From Hyphomicrobiaceae bacterium (GTDB lineage Bacteria; Pseudomonadota; Alphaproteobacteria; Rhizobiales; Hyphomicrobiaceae): a stretch of 64,000 nt of DNA. The notes below the pieces were generated by a model, which saw nothing but the letters and a program-made list of their open reading frames with translations, had not been told where the DNA came from and made no database searches. The stretch is taken from NCBI GenBank assembly GCA_041397645.1, contig JAWKWE010000004.1:2542001-2606000 (forward strand), in the 5' to 3' direction. Positions 26,695-36,761 of the stretch are shown piece after piece (position 1 is the stretch's first letter; every line of letters starts with the position of its first letter). The position numbers and the translations under genes are program-made.

Positions 26695-26775
26695 TATTGG
26701 TCCCCCCTAAAGTTGCCCGGCGCGGCAGTTCGGATGGGACGAGCTGGTGAGCCGCGGGGAGAGGCTTCAACGCCA

Positions 26776-27705
26776 ATGCAAGTCGTTCACGGCCATACGC
26801 ATGTTCCAGTCAACGCTCGCGGCGCGGTCATCGCGATCGGTAACTTCGATGGCGTGCACCGAGGTCATCGCGCCCTCATCGCGCAAGCCGTCTCCAAGGC
26901 CAAGCAGATGGAACGCGCTTCCGGCGTGATGGTATTCGAGCCTCATCCGCGAGAATTCTTCCATCCTGCCGAGCCGCTGTTTCGTCTGACGCCCCTCAAT
27001 CGCAAGTTGGCGATTTTCGAGCATTTAGGGCTGAAACTGGCCTTCGTCGAGAATTTCGATGCGCACTTTGCTTCGCTGACCGCCGAGGAGTTTGTCGAGC
27101 GGGTGCTGGTTGCGGGGCTTGGCGTAGCTCATGTCATCGTTGGGTATGACTTCTATTTCGGTCACAAGCGCGCGGGTAATCCGCAGATGCTCATCGAAGC
27201 AGGCAAGAGGTTCGGCTTTGGCGTCACCGTCGTGGCGCCTGTTGCGGAAGCGGGTGAGGTGTTCTCATCGTCGGCGGTTCGCGTTTACCTGGCGCAAGGC
27301 GACGTCAAAGGAGCAACCCAGGTTCTGGGCGAGCCCTGGCGTGTGACCGGCAACATCGTGGGGGGCGCCAAGCGCGGGACGGGCATGGGCTATCCGACCG
27401 CCAACGTGCCGATGCCGAAGGGAACAGCGCTGGCGCATGGCATCTACGCGGTGCGCGCCCATGTCGATGGAGCGGTTCACAACGCCGCTGCCTACCTCGG
27501 CACGCGCCCGACCTTCGACAACGGTATGCCTGTGCTGGAGGTGTTTTTGATCGACTTCAACGGCGATCTGTACGGCCACCACATCGAGGTGGAGTTCATC
27601 GATTTCATCCGCGAAGACCGCAAGTTCCACTCCGCCGAGGCGCTTGTTGCGCAGATGGATGAAGACGTCAGGCAGATACGCAAGGTGCTTTCCGAGCAGG
27701 TCTAG
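26776..27705 (+). CDS. ribF: Bifunctional riboflavin kinase / FAD synthetase
   Basis: RibF phosphorylates riboflavin to FMN and adenylates it to FAD. The 309 residues contain the N-terminal nucleotidyltransferase domain with GNFDGVHRGH (about 23-32) and SSSAVR, and the C-terminal riboflavin kinase domain with GTGMGYPTANV and PTFDNGMPVLEVFLIDF. ATG 26776 has GGGGAGAGG about ten bases upstream; an in-frame start at 26713 is less likely. ribF next to ileS and lspA is a familiar bacterial gene order. No FMN riboswitch is visible upstream. Confidence 0.95.
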   Translation: MQVVHGHTHVPVNARGAVIAIGNFDGVHRGHRALIAQAVSKAKQMERASGVMVFEPHPREFFHPAEPLFRLTPLNRKLAIFEHLGLKLAFVENFDAHFASLTAEEFVERVLVAGLGVAHVIVGYDFYFGHKRAGNPQMLIEAGKRFGFGVTVVAPVAEAGEVFSSSAVRVYLAQGDVKGATQVLGEPWRVTGNIVGGAKRGTGMGYPTANVPMPKGTALAHGIYAVRAHVDGAVHNAAAYLGTRPTFDNGMPVLEVFLIDFNGDLYGHHIEVEFIDFIREDRKFHSAEALVAQMDEDVRQIRKVLSEQV

Positions 27706-27848
27706 GCTCCCCGCGCCCGCCGGAGATAGCGCCAGGGCGTCGTCAAACAGCCAAATTGCCAATAAAACCAAGCGGCCTTTGCTTTGCCCCAGCTGGATTG
27801 CTAGAAGGCCGTCTCCGACCGATTTGCAAACGCGAAAGCCCGTTCCCG

Positions 27849-30800
27849 ATGTCCAAGAAGCCCGAGGGTGACAAACACACTGCCAACGCCGCCCACACGT
27901 CCGAAAAAGCCCCCCACGCCGCAAAGGCCAGCGGAGGCAAGGCGGATAAGGCGGCGGCGGGCGGCAAGGATGCCGGTGGCCGCGACTGGGGCGCGACGCT
28001 CTTTCTGCCCCAGACCGACTTTCCCATGCGCGCCGGGCTGCCCGACATGGAACCCAAGATGCTCAAGCGCTGGGCGGATATGGATCTCTACGGCGAGATC
28101 CGCAAAGCCTCCAAGGGGCGCACCAAGTTTGTGCTGCACGACGGCCCACCTTACGCCAACGGCAACATCCACATCGGGCACGCGCTAAACAAGATCCTCA
28201 AGGATCTCGTGGTGAAGTCGCAGCAGATGCTGGGTTACGACAGCCCCTATGTCCCCGGTTGGGACTGCCACGGCCTTCCGATCGAATGGAAGATCGAGGA
28301 GCAATATCGCGCGAAAGGCAACGAGAAGCCGAACTTCTCCGATCCCAAGGCCATCAATGCGTTCCGCGACGAGTGCCGAAAGTTCGCCGAGAAGTGGCTC
28401 GACGTGCAGCGCGAAGAGTTCAAGCGGCTTGGCGTGCTGGGCGATTGGGCCAATCCCTATTCCACGATGGCCTACCGTGCGGAAGCAACCATCGCGCGCG
28501 AGATCATGAAGTTTGCCGATAACGGACTGCTGTATCGCGGCTCCAAGCCGGTGATGTGGTCGGTTGTCGAGAAGACAGCGCTGGCGGAAGCCGAGGTCGA
28601 ATATCAGGACTATCAGTCCGACACGATCTGGGTGAAGTTTCCAATTGTGCGGGCCAGTTCCAGTACTCGGCTTCCTAGCGCCGACGCGTTCGATCTCTTG
28701 GGAGCTTCCGTTGTTATTTGGACAACAACCCCGTGGACGATTCCCGGAAATCGAGCGATCGCGTATTCTTCGAAGATTGCCTATGGACTGTACGAGGTAA
28801 CGCGTGCTCCGGACGGCAATTGGGCCAAGACGGGCGAGAAATACGTCCTCGCAGACAAACTTGCGACTGAGGTTATGCGGTCGGCAAAAGTAGAGGCGTT
28901 TGAGCGGATTGCGAGTGTCAATCAGGACAACTTCTTCAAAATGTTTTGCGCGCACCCGCTGGCCTCACTTGGCTACGACTTCGACGTGCCGTTGCTCGAT
29001 GGCGATCACGTTACCGACGATACTGGTACGGGCTTCGTGCATACGGCCCCCGGCCACGGCGCGGACGACTACAACATCTGGACCGCCAACCAGAAGGCGC
29101 TGCGCGCGCGTGGCATCGACACGACGATCCCGTTCACTGTCGACGCCGATGGCGTGCTGACAAAGGAAGCCCCTGGCTTCACCGGCAAGCGCGTGCTGAA
29201 GGAGAACGGCGACAAGGGCGACGCCAACGACGCCGTCATCAAGGCGCTGGCCGAGGCGGGCAACATCATCGCGCGCGGACGCTTGAAGCATCAGTATCCG
29301 CATTCCTGGCGTTCCAAGAAGCCGGTCATTTTCCGTAATACGCCGCAATGGTTCATCGCCCTTGATAAGGCGCCTTCCGACTCTGCGACGCGGAGCCGGT
29401 CCGAAGGTGCCAAGACATTGCGCCATTTGGCGTTGGAGCAAATCAAGAAGACCGAATGGGTGCCGCAGGCCGGTGAGAACCGCATCACCGGCATGATCGA
29501 AAACCGGCCCGATTGGGTCGTTTCGCGTCAGCGCGCTTGGGGTGTGCCGATCACGGTGTTTGTCGCCAAGAAGGATCACGGCAATCACAAGGAAGGCGAC
29601 ATCCTGCATGATGCCGCCGTCGATGCCGCCGTCATCGACGCCTTCGAAAAGGAAGGCGCGGATGCGTGGTACGCGGAGGGGGCTGCGAAGCGCTTCCTGA
29701 AAGCCAGCAAGGACAAGCTCGATCCCGATAACTGGGAGCAGGTCAAGGACGTGCTCGACGTGTGGTTTGATTCCGGGTCCACACATGCCTTCACGTTGGA
29801 AGACCCCGAGACGTTCCCCGATTACAAGGGCCTCTCGCGCAAGGGACACGTGAAGGGCGGCCAGGACCGCGTCATGTATCTGGAAGGCTCAGACCAGCAT
29901 CGCGGCTGGTTCCACTCCTCGCTGCTCGAAAGCGTGGGCACGCGAGGGATTGCGCCCTATGACATCGTGCTGACCCACGGCTTCGTGCTCGATGAGAAGG
30001 GGCAGAAGATGTCGAAGTCGCTCGGCAACGTGGTTGCGCCCCAGGACGTGATGGCAAAGTCGGGCGCGGACATTCTGCGCCTGTGGGTGGCAGCATCGGA
30101 CTACTCCGACGATCTGCGCATCGGACCGGAAATCCTCAAGACCTTCTCTGAGACGTATCGCAAATTGCGCAATACGCTGCGCTGGATGCTGGGCGCGCTC
30201 GCACATTACACGCCGGACGCCGAGGTTGCGCTCAAGGACATGGGACCGTTCGAGCTGGAACGCCTCATGCTGCATCGGCTTGCCGAACTCGATCACGAGA
30301 TCCGAAAGGCCTACGAGACCTATGATTTCCGCAAGGTCATCGGCGTGCTGGCGCACTTCATGAATACGGAGCTGTCGGCGTTCTACTTCGATATTCGTAA
30401 GGACACTCTGTATTGTGAGCCGCCCTCGTCGGAGAAGCGCAAGGCGGCGCTAACGGTCGTCAATCACATCTGCGATTGCGTGATCCGTTGGCTGGCGCCG
30501 ATCCTGTCGTTCACGGCGGAGGAAGCCTGGCTCCTCTATCGGCCGGATGCGGAGCCCTCGGTGCATCTTGCGAGCTTCCCCAAGATCCCGCGCGAATGGC
30601 GCGACGACAACCTTGCGGCCAAGTGGGACCGCGTGAAGGAGGTGCGTTCGGTCGTTACCGGTGCGCTCGAAATCGCGCGCGCGGAAAAGAAGATCGGCTC
30701 GTCTTTGGAGGCAGCACCCGACGTGTTCGTCACCGACGCTGATCTCATGAGCGGGCTGGCTGGCGTCGACATGGCTGAGGTGTGCATTACTTCGGCGATC

Positions 30801-31007
30801 CAAGTCTCGGACGCGGCAATCCCGCAAGGCGCTTTTACGTTGTCCAGCGAGCCCGGCGTCGGCGTCGTGGTGAAGCGGGCTGAGGGCACGAAGTGCGCGC
30901 GCTCCTGGCGCATCACAAAAGACGTCGGGTCGGACAAGGATTATCCCGAACTGTCAGCTCGTGACGCCGCCGCGATGCGCGAAATCGATGCGAAGGCCGT
31001 TGCATGA
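27849..31007 (+). CDS. ileS: Isoleucyl-tRNA synthetase
   Basis: IleS charges isoleucine onto its tRNA and edits misactivated valine. The 1052-residue class I enzyme shows the HIGH motif in NGNIHIGHAL (about residue 107), the editing domain with WTTTPWTIPGNRAIA and the KMSKS loop in GQKMSKSLGN (about 720). The N-terminal 50 residues are a Lys/Ala/Gly-rich low-complexity extension (GGKADKAAAGGKDAGG) before the conserved ATLFLPQTDFPMRAGL. The ATG at 27849 is the natural start; an upstream in-frame start at 27756 has no RBS. It overlaps lspA by four bases (ATGA). Confidence 0.97.
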   Translation: MSKKPEGDKHTANAAHTSEKAPHAAKASGGKADKAAAGGKDAGGRDWGATLFLPQTDFPMRAGLPDMEPKMLKRWADMDLYGEIRKASKGRTKFVLHDGPPYANGNIHIGHALNKILKDLVVKSQQMLGYDSPYVPGWDCHGLPIEWKIEEQYRAKGNEKPNFSDPKAINAFRDECRKFAEKWLDVQREEFKRLGVLGDWANPYSTMAYRAEATIAREIMKFADNGLLYRGSKPVMWSVVEKTALAEAEVEYQDYQSDTIWVKFPIVRASSSTRLPSADAFDLLGASVVIWTTTPWTIPGNRAIAYSSKIAYGLYEVTRAPDGNWAKTGEKYVLADKLATEVMRSAKVEAFERIASVNQDNFFKMFCAHPLASLGYDFDVPLLDGDHVTDDTGTGFVHTAPGHGADDYNIWTANQKALRARGIDTTIPFTVDADGVLTKEAPGFTGKRVLKENGDKGDANDAVIKALAEAGNIIARGRLKHQYPHSWRSKKPVIFRNTPQWFIALDKAPSDSATRSRSEGAKTLRHLALEQIKKTEWVPQAGENRITGMIENRPDWVVSRQRAWGVPITVFVAKKDHGNHKEGDILHDAAVDAAVIDAFEKEGADAWYAEGAAKRFLKASKDKLDPDNWEQVKDVLDVWFDSGSTHAFTLEDPETFPDYKGLSRKGHVKGGQDRVMYLEGSDQHRGWFHSSLLESVGTRGIAPYDIVLTHGFVLDEKGQKMSKSLGNVVAPQDVMAKSGADILRLWVAASDYSDDLRIGPEILKTFSETYRKLRNTLRWMLGALAHYTPDAEVALKDMGPFELERLMLHRLAELDHEIRKAYETYDFRKVIGVLAHFMNTELSAFYFDIRKDTLYCEPPSSEKRKAALTVVNHICDCVIRWLAPILSFTAEEAWLLYRPDAEPSVHLASFPKIPREWRDDNLAAKWDRVKEVRSVVTGALEIARAEKKIGSSLEAAPDVFVTDADLMSGLAGVDMAEVCITSAIQVSDAAIPQGAFTLSSEPGVGVVVKRAEGTKCARSWRITKDVGSDKDYPELSARDAAAMREIDAKAVA

Positions 31008-31546
31008 GCGAGATCGTCGAGAAGCCCGGTTCTTGGCTGTGGGGACGCCGGTCTGGACTGGCATTGGCGGTCCTCGCCGCGACGTTCGTGATCGACCAGA
31101 TCCACAAGTTCTGGATGATCTACGTCTATGACATCGCCTCCAAGGGGCCGGTGGCGGTCTCGCCCTACCTTGATCTCGTGTTCGTCAAGAACGTCGGTAT
31201 CAGCTACTCGCTGTTCAATCAGGATAGCCAGATCGGGCAGTACCTGCTCGCAGGCTTTGCGGCGGCCGTCAGCGTGGCGCTTTGGATCTGGATTGCGCGG
31301 GGGGCCGCAGACCGGCTGATGGCCATTTCTTTGGCCCTGATCATCGGAGGGGCGCTCGGCAATGCGCTGGACCGCGTGCTGCTCGGCGGGGTTGCCGACT
31401 TCTTCCTGATCCATTTCGTGCCAGGAAACCCAAAATTCGACTGGTACGTGTTCAATATCGCCGATGTGGCCATCGTTGCCGGCGTGTTGGGTCTGCTGTA
31501 TGACTCTTTCAGGACGAGTCGCAATGACGCCGCAAACCCTTTATAG
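31004..31546 (+). CDS. lspA: Lipoprotein signal peptidase (signal peptidase II)
   Basis: LspA is the inner-membrane aspartyl protease that removes signal peptides from prolipoproteins. The 180 residues have four hydrophobic helices and both catalytic aspartates in their motifs: GNALDRVLLGGVADFF and FNIADVAIVAG. The VKNVGISYSLF segment is also family-typical. The start overlaps the ileS stop as ATGA, so the two are co-translated. A lipoprotein gene with an obvious lipobox starts 59 bases downstream, one probable substrate. Confidence 0.95.
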   Translation: MSEIVEKPGSWLWGRRSGLALAVLAATFVIDQIHKFWMIYVYDIASKGPVAVSPYLDLVFVKNVGISYSLFNQDSQIGQYLLAGFAAAVSVALWIWIARGAADRLMAISLALIIGGALGNALDRVLLGGVADFFLIHFVPGNPKFDWYVFNIADVAIVAGVLGLLYDSFRTSRNDAANPL

Positions 31547-31605
31547 GGATTTGCGATCCGCATTCTGTGGGGACGGATGCGGGCGCTGAGTGACTGGGGG
31601 ATAGC

Positions 31606-32043
31606 ATGTCACTGAATACACTGCTGAAATTCTGTGTCGTCGGCGTTGTCGCCGTGGCCGTCTGCGGCTGCGAAGCCAGCGACGTTCAGCTCAACGGCAA
31701 GGTTTTCGACGCTTTGGGCGTCAATACCTCGTCGACAAATCGTGAAACCCCCGATATGAAGCCGCGCGCCGGCATTGTGGTGCCGCCTGATCTTTCCAGC
31801 CTGCCAGAGCCTGGTTCGGGCAAAACCGAGCAGGCTCAGCTACCTATTCAGGATTATGATGCGTCCCGGACGACGTCCAAGGCCGATCTGGAGCGTCAAC
31901 AGAAAGAGTACTGCGACAAGTACTACGAGCCAGTCAAAAACTCCGATCAGGACGCTGCTTTGATCGAGGGTCCGCTCGGGCGCTGCCAGAAGTCGGTCCT
32001 GTCGCTTATCGACGGCGGCTCCAAGGACGACGATAGCAAATAG
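31606..32043 (+). CDS. Small lipoprotein of unknown function
   Basis: This 145-residue protein has a lipoprotein signal: a hydrophobic stretch followed by the lipobox VCGC (Cys near residue 22). The mature part contains a proline-rich segment PRAGIVVPPDLSSLPEP, reminiscent of the DUF3035 family that I recall between lspA and M16 peptidases in other alphaproteobacteria, although the match is weak. Two further cysteines (EYCDKYYE, GRCQKS) may pair, and the tail is acidic/basic (GGSKDDDSK). It lies between lspA and the M16 pair. Confidence 0.78.
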   Translation: MSLNTLLKFCVVGVVAVAVCGCEASDVQLNGKVFDALGVNTSSTNRETPDMKPRAGIVVPPDLSSLPEPGSGKTEQAQLPIQDYDASRTTSKADLERQQKEYCDKYYEPVKNSDQDAALIEGPLGRCQKSVLSLIDGGSKDDDSK

Positions 32044-32328
32044 GCTCCAATGCTGATTGAGATGCGCTAAGGCCCCTATCGACGGTCTGGGTCTCGGCCT
32101 GCATTGAATTGATCAGCGTGCCAAATCTGATCGCGCCGAAAATTCTTTCTAATCCAAGTCGTTGACATCGTGTTCAGATGAACGCGATGTCATTTGACTT
32201 ATCCGGTCCCAGCCCTGAAACCTCGACTACTTGAGCCGCACTCATTAGGCTTTGCGGCGATGCCTCGCCTATTCTTCCGTTAACTCTTGGATGACGGCTG
32301 GATCCGAGCAACGATACAGGGACACCGC

Positions 32329-33753
32329 ATGATTGCTCCCGCGCTTCGCACTCTTCTCGCAACCCTTCTCTTGGCGCTTCTCCCCATGCTTGTAATCAAA
32401 ACCGACGCATTCGCTGAAGACTCGCAGACCCGGGCCAGCGAGTTCAAGCTCGCCAACGGTATGGACGTCGTGGTCATTCCCGACCACCGTGCGCCTGTCG
32501 TGACTCACATGGTCTGGTATCGGGTCGGCGCTGCCGATGAGGTGCGCGGCGTGTCCGGTATCGCTCACTTCCTCGAGCACTTGATGTTCAAGTCCACCGA
32601 GAAGTTTCCCGCCGCCGAGTTTTCCAAGGTCGTCGCCCGGCTTGGCGGACAGGACAACGCCTTCACAGGACAGGACGCTACCAGCTACTTCCAGAACATC
32701 TCCAAGGATCGCCTGAAGACGATGATGGAGATGGAAGCGGAGCGCATGGTCAACTTGAGGCTCGACGACAAAGAAGTGCTCACAGAGCGCGACGTTATCC
32801 TTGAGGAGCGGCGCTCGCGCATCGATAACAATCCCGCCGCGCTGCTGGACGAGCAGCTCAATGCGGCTCTCTATCTCAACCATCCCTACGGCGTGCCGGT
32901 GATCGGCTGGTATCATGAGATGGCGAAACTATCGCCGCAGAACGCGCAGGACTTCTACAAGCACTACTACGCGCCGAATAACGCCATCCTGGTGGTGGCA
33001 GGCGACGTCACGCCCGACGAGGTCAAGAAGCTTGCTGAAGAAACCTATGGCAAACTTCCGACCAACCCGGCGGTGTCTTCCACGCGCGTGCGGCCTTCCG
33101 AGCCGCCGCAGATCGTGGCGCGCCGGCTTGAGCTCAAGGATCCGCGCGCGGGTAACTTCTCATTCCACCGCTACTACATCACGCCAAGCTATAAGTCGGC
33201 CAAACCCGGCGAAGCTGAAGCGCTTGAGGTGATGATGAAGATCATCGGCGATGGCGCTACCAGCCGCCTTTACAAGAAGCTCGTCGTCGATGGCAAAGTC
33301 GCCGCCAGCACTTCGGGGGATTTCTCCGGCCTTGGGATGGATAGCGGGCAGATCACGCTCTTTGCCGTGGCTGCAGATGGCGTTCCTCTGCCCAAGATCG
33401 AAGCCATGGCCGATGAGGTGCTTGATGACGTCGTAAAGAACGGCGTGACACCTCAGGAGCTTCAGCGGGCAAAGAACGCATTGACGGCTGAATACATCTA
33501 TCAAAGCGACAATCAGGCCATCTTGGCACGCCGCTATGGATGGGCGCTCGTTGTCGGGCGCACGATTGAGGACGTCGAAAGCTGGCCTGATCGCATCGCC
33601 AAGGTGAGCCTCGACGACATCAAGAAGGTCGCGGGTGAGTACCTCGATATCAGGCATTCTGTGACGGGATATATGACGCCCGACAGGAGCGAAGTCGCCC
33701 AGGCGCCAACGGCCGCCGCGACGAGGGCTTCAGCCAACGGGACGGAGAGGTAG
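32329..33753 (+). CDS. M16 family zinc metallopeptidase, active subunit
   Basis: This 474-residue secreted peptidase has a signal peptide ending near DAFA. The inverted zinc motif HxxEH is intact (HFLEH, residues 80-84), and the distal Glu lies in LTERDVILEERRSR. It resembles the processing-peptidase-like M16B group that degrades or processes periplasmic proteins. I chose ATG 32329 because it begins the signal peptide; a TTG at 32287 is in frame but adds residues ahead of it. The second M16 gene starts five bases after its stop, so the pair is probably a heterodimer. Confidence 0.92.
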   Translation: MIAPALRTLLATLLLALLPMLVIKTDAFAEDSQTRASEFKLANGMDVVVIPDHRAPVVTHMVWYRVGAADEVRGVSGIAHFLEHLMFKSTEKFPAAEFSKVVARLGGQDNAFTGQDATSYFQNISKDRLKTMMEMEAERMVNLRLDDKEVLTERDVILEERRSRIDNNPAALLDEQLNAALYLNHPYGVPVIGWYHEMAKLSPQNAQDFYKHYYAPNNAILVVAGDVTPDEVKKLAEETYGKLPTNPAVSSTRVRPSEPPQIVARRLELKDPRAGNFSFHRYYITPSYKSAKPGEAEALEVMMKIIGDGATSRLYKKLVVDGKVAASTSGDFSGLGMDSGQITLFAVAADGVPLPKIEAMADEVLDDVVKNGVTPQELQRAKNALTAEYIYQSDNQAILARRYGWALVVGRTIEDVESWPDRIAKVSLDDIKKVAGEYLDIRHSVTGYMTPDRSEVAQAPTAAATRASANGTER

Positions 33754-33758
33754 GCCAC

Positions 33759-35156
33759 ATGATGCAGGTTTCGTTTGCGCGCGCCAGTCGGCTGGCCGGC
33801 GGGTGGCGCAAGGCGGCTGCTGCCGTCGCATCAATCTTTCTCATTCAAGCATCAGGGACGTCACCCGCCAGTGCCATGAACATTCAGACGATCAAGAGCC
33901 CTGGCGGCATCGAGGCGTGGCTTGTCGAGGAGCATTCCGTTCCTCTGATGGCGCTGCGTTTCTCCTTCGAGGGCGGTTCGAGCCAGGACATGCCCGGCAA
34001 GGAAGGAACTGCCAACTTCATCACCGCGATGATGGATGAGGGTGCGGGCGACATCAAATCGGCCGAGTTCCAGGAGCGCATGGAAGAAATTGCGATGCGC
34101 ATGAGCTGGAGCGACAGCAAGGATGCGCTCTACGGCGGTCTTGAGACGTTGACGCAAAACCGTGAGAAAGCGACAGAGCTGTTGAAGCTTGCCGTTACTA
34201 GGCCGCGGTTTGACGCTGACGCCGTGGACCGCATTCGCGGCCAGCTCATCGCGAACCTGATGTATGCGGATAAGGATCCCGACAAGGTCGCCGGAAAGGC
34301 GTGGTTTGCAACCGCGTTCGAGGGCCACCCCTATGCTCGTTCGTCGGAAGGCTCGCCGCAAACGATCGGCGGGATGACGCCCGAAGATCTTCACGCTTTT
34401 CACAAGCGACTGTTCGCCAAGGACAACCTGAAGGTTGTCGCGGTCGGCGACATCGATGCGGCGACGCTGGGCAAGATGATTGATGAGATCTTCGGGGATT
34501 TGCCTGCAAAGGCCGAGTTTAATCCCGTTGCTCAGACGCAGCCGGTCAACACCGGAACTCAGACGATCATTGACATGAACGTACCGCAGTCTGTCGCTGT
34601 GTTCGGTCTGCCCGCTATGGCGCGCAAGGATCCCGATTTCATCCCGGCTTTCGTTGTGAACCACATTCTTGGCGGCGGCGGATTCGCTTCCAAGCTCATG
34701 GAAGAGGTGCGCGAGAAACGCGGCTTGGCCTATTCGGTCTATAGCTATCTGCAACCCTACGATCACACCTCGGTCATGGTTGGCAGCGTGGCGACGAAGA
34801 ACGAGTCGATGGCTGAAAGCCTCGACATCATCCGCAAGGAGTTGACCAAGATGGCCGAGAACGGCCCGACCGCCGACGATCTGGCGGCCGCCAAAAGCTT
34901 TCTCATCGGCTCCTATCCGCTGCGCTTCGACACAGATGCCAAGATTGCGGCTCAGCTTCTCGGACTTATGGAAGAGGGGTTTGGACCGGACTATGTCGAG
35001 AACCGTAACAAGCTCATCGATGGGGTAACGATGGAGGACGCAAAGCGCGTCGCCAAGCGGTTGCTGCAAACCGATAAGCTGATTGTCACCATCGTCGGCA
35101 AACCCGCAAACGTGAAGGCAATCGGGGCGGCAGCGGCCACGCCGCCGCGCGGCTGA
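33759..35156 (+). CDS. M16 family peptidase-like protein, catalytically inactive partner
   Basis: This 465-residue M16-fold protein has a signal peptide (SIFLIQASGTSPASA). The position of the zinc motif reads GTANFITAMMDEG, so the HxxEH histidines are lost. The substrate-binding glycine/arginine region is kept (EKRGLAYSVYSYL). The pattern matches the non-catalytic subunit of paired M16 enzymes, which shapes the chamber for the active partner encoded immediately upstream. GGAGAGGTAGG precedes ATG 33759. The unit ends at a strong terminator at 35181-35216. Confidence 0.9.
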   Translation: MMQVSFARASRLAGGWRKAAAAVASIFLIQASGTSPASAMNIQTIKSPGGIEAWLVEEHSVPLMALRFSFEGGSSQDMPGKEGTANFITAMMDEGAGDIKSAEFQERMEEIAMRMSWSDSKDALYGGLETLTQNREKATELLKLAVTRPRFDADAVDRIRGQLIANLMYADKDPDKVAGKAWFATAFEGHPYARSSEGSPQTIGGMTPEDLHAFHKRLFAKDNLKVVAVGDIDAATLGKMIDEIFGDLPAKAEFNPVAQTQPVNTGTQTIIDMNVPQSVAVFGLPAMARKDPDFIPAFVVNHILGGGGFASKLMEEVREKRGLAYSVYSYLQPYDHTSVMVGSVATKNESMAESLDIIRKELTKMAENGPTADDLAAAKSFLIGSYPLRFDTDAKIAAQLLGLMEEGFGPDYVENRNKLIDGVTMEDAKRVAKRLLQTDKLIVTIVGKPANVKAIGAAAATPPRG

Positions 35157-35180
35157 AGGCAGCGGGCAATCGAATTCCAA

Positions 35181-35216
35181 AAGGCGGTGGCCGACCAGGG
35201 TCGCCGCCTTTTTTCT
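35181..35216 (+). terminator. Rho-independent terminator after the M16 pair
   Basis: A 12-base stem with two G-U wobble pairs (35181-35192 with 35199-35210), loop GACCAG, and a run of six T's (35209-35214) lies 25 bases after the stop. Confidence 0.88.
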
Positions 35217-35360
35217 AGTCACCCGTTCAAAGAGTTACCACTCCGATCATCTGGGGCGAAGGGACGTCGGCCTGACGCGGCCTATTGGCCTTGGGAGGCT
35301 GCCCAAGACTGTGATATGGCACGGCCACCGCTTGTGAAGTCTTGAGAATGGGGGAGACGC

Positions 35361-36707
35361 ATGGCCGCTGAACAACCCGAACGCTACCGCCAATCCGTTG
35401 CAGGCTGCATGGACGGCGCAATCGGTGCCTACGGGCTTAGCGACGGTGTTCTTAAAAGTTATCTCGATCGGCTTTCACCCCATCTCGAAGCGTTGCGTGC
35501 CGACTATGCCGCCAAGTCCTTACCGTTGCTTCGCGTATGTGAAGATCGCGACGATGTAGCGGCCGCACGCGCGGCGCTGACCAAACTGTCTGAGGGCGCG
35601 CGCAACATCTTGTTTTTCGGTACTGGCGGCTCGAGTCTGGGGGGGCAGACGCTTGCCCAGCTTGCGGGATGGAACATTCCTGGAGGCGCGGATGCTGCGC
35701 AGAGGACGCGCCCGCGTACACGCTTTTACGACAATCTCGATGGAACGACGCTCGCCGCTGGTCTTTCAGCGGTAGAGCTGGCCAAGACGCGCTTCATCGT
35801 CACTTCGAAATCGGGCGGAACGGCCGAGACGCTCGCACAGGTTATTGTTGCGTTGTCGGCGGTGAAAGACGCCGGACTTGAAGCCCAGATCCCCGATATG
35901 TTTCTCGGCATCACCGAACCGGAAAAGCCGGGCAAGCCGAATGGATTGCGCGAGTTGTTCTCGTTCTTGAAAATTCCGATGCTGGAGCATCACACAGGGA
36001 TTGGCGGCCGCTTCTCGTGTTTGACGAATGTGGGCCTGATGCCCGCCATGGCGCGCGGGATTGATCCTCTTGCTGTGCGCGAAGGTGCGGCGGCGGTGGT
36101 GCAATCGATGCTCGCTGCTAAGTCGCCGAAGGATTTTGCGCCTGCGGTCGGCGCCGCAACTGCGGTTGCGCTGTCGAAAGAGCGCGGCGTGCACACGCTC
36201 GTTATGATGCCCTACAACGATCGCCTCAGTCGGCTCGCAGCTTGGTTTGTACAGCTTTGGGCAGAAAGCCTGGGCAAGGGTGGGGAAGGTACCAGCCCCA
36301 TCGCCGCGCTGGGCCCCCTCGATCAGCACAGCCAGCTGCAGCTCTACATGGATGGTCCGCGCGAGCATTACCTGACGGTGATGCGTGTGGCCTCTGCCGG
36401 CAAAGGTCCGCGAATCGATCCCGCTTTCGCCAAGCGGGCAGGAGCCGAGTTCATGGCCGGGCGCACCATCGGCGATGTTGTCGCCGCCCAGGCCCATGCG
36501 GTGCCCGAGGCACTGGCGCAGGCCGGACGGCCGGTCAGGACGTTCGATGTGGATAGCCTTGACGAAAAGACGCTCGGATCTTTGCTGATGCACTTTATGA
36601 TCGAGACGATTCTCGCAGGTCGCCTTTTAGGGCTCGATCCTTTCGATCAGCCCGCCGTCGAGTTGGCCAAAGTGCTGACAAGGAAGCGGCTGAAAGCGGG
36701 AGCATGA
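35361..36707 (+). CDS. pgi: Glucose-6-phosphate isomerase
   Basis: This enzyme interconverts glucose 6-phosphate and fructose 6-phosphate. The 448-residue protein is of the short form. Motifs are FFGTGGSSLGGQTLA (phosphate-binding SIS-like loop, about 75-90), VTSKSGGTAETLAQ (about 142-155) and LLMHFMIETILAGRLL near the C-terminus. ATG 35361 has GGGGGAGACGC upstream. It lies between a terminator and mutL, separated from mutL by 54 bases, so it probably has its own promoter in the 200-base upstream region. Confidence 0.92.
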   Translation: MAAEQPERYRQSVAGCMDGAIGAYGLSDGVLKSYLDRLSPHLEALRADYAAKSLPLLRVCEDRDDVAAARAALTKLSEGARNILFFGTGGSSLGGQTLAQLAGWNIPGGADAAQRTRPRTRFYDNLDGTTLAAGLSAVELAKTRFIVTSKSGGTAETLAQVIVALSAVKDAGLEAQIPDMFLGITEPEKPGKPNGLRELFSFLKIPMLEHHTGIGGRFSCLTNVGLMPAMARGIDPLAVREGAAAVVQSMLAAKSPKDFAPAVGAATAVALSKERGVHTLVMMPYNDRLSRLAAWFVQLWAESLGKGGEGTSPIAALGPLDQHSQLQLYMDGPREHYLTVMRVASAGKGPRIDPAFAKRAGAEFMAGRTIGDVVAAQAHAVPEALAQAGRPVRTFDVDSLDEKTLGSLLMHFMIETILAGRLLGLDPFDQPAVELAKVLTRKRLKAGA

Positions 36708-36761
36708 TCAACGCGCAGCGCTGTCGGTTATGTCGACGCGCGAGTACGAGGAGACAAATCC

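Noticed and set aside
28965..29849. 294-codon minus-strand frame inside ileS
   Set aside because: Antisense to well-conserved IleS sequence, with no start signal or domain.
33861..35222. 453-codon minus-strand frame opposite the second M16 gene
   Set aside because: Antisense shadow of a conserved protein, with His/Arg-rich translation lacking domain signals.
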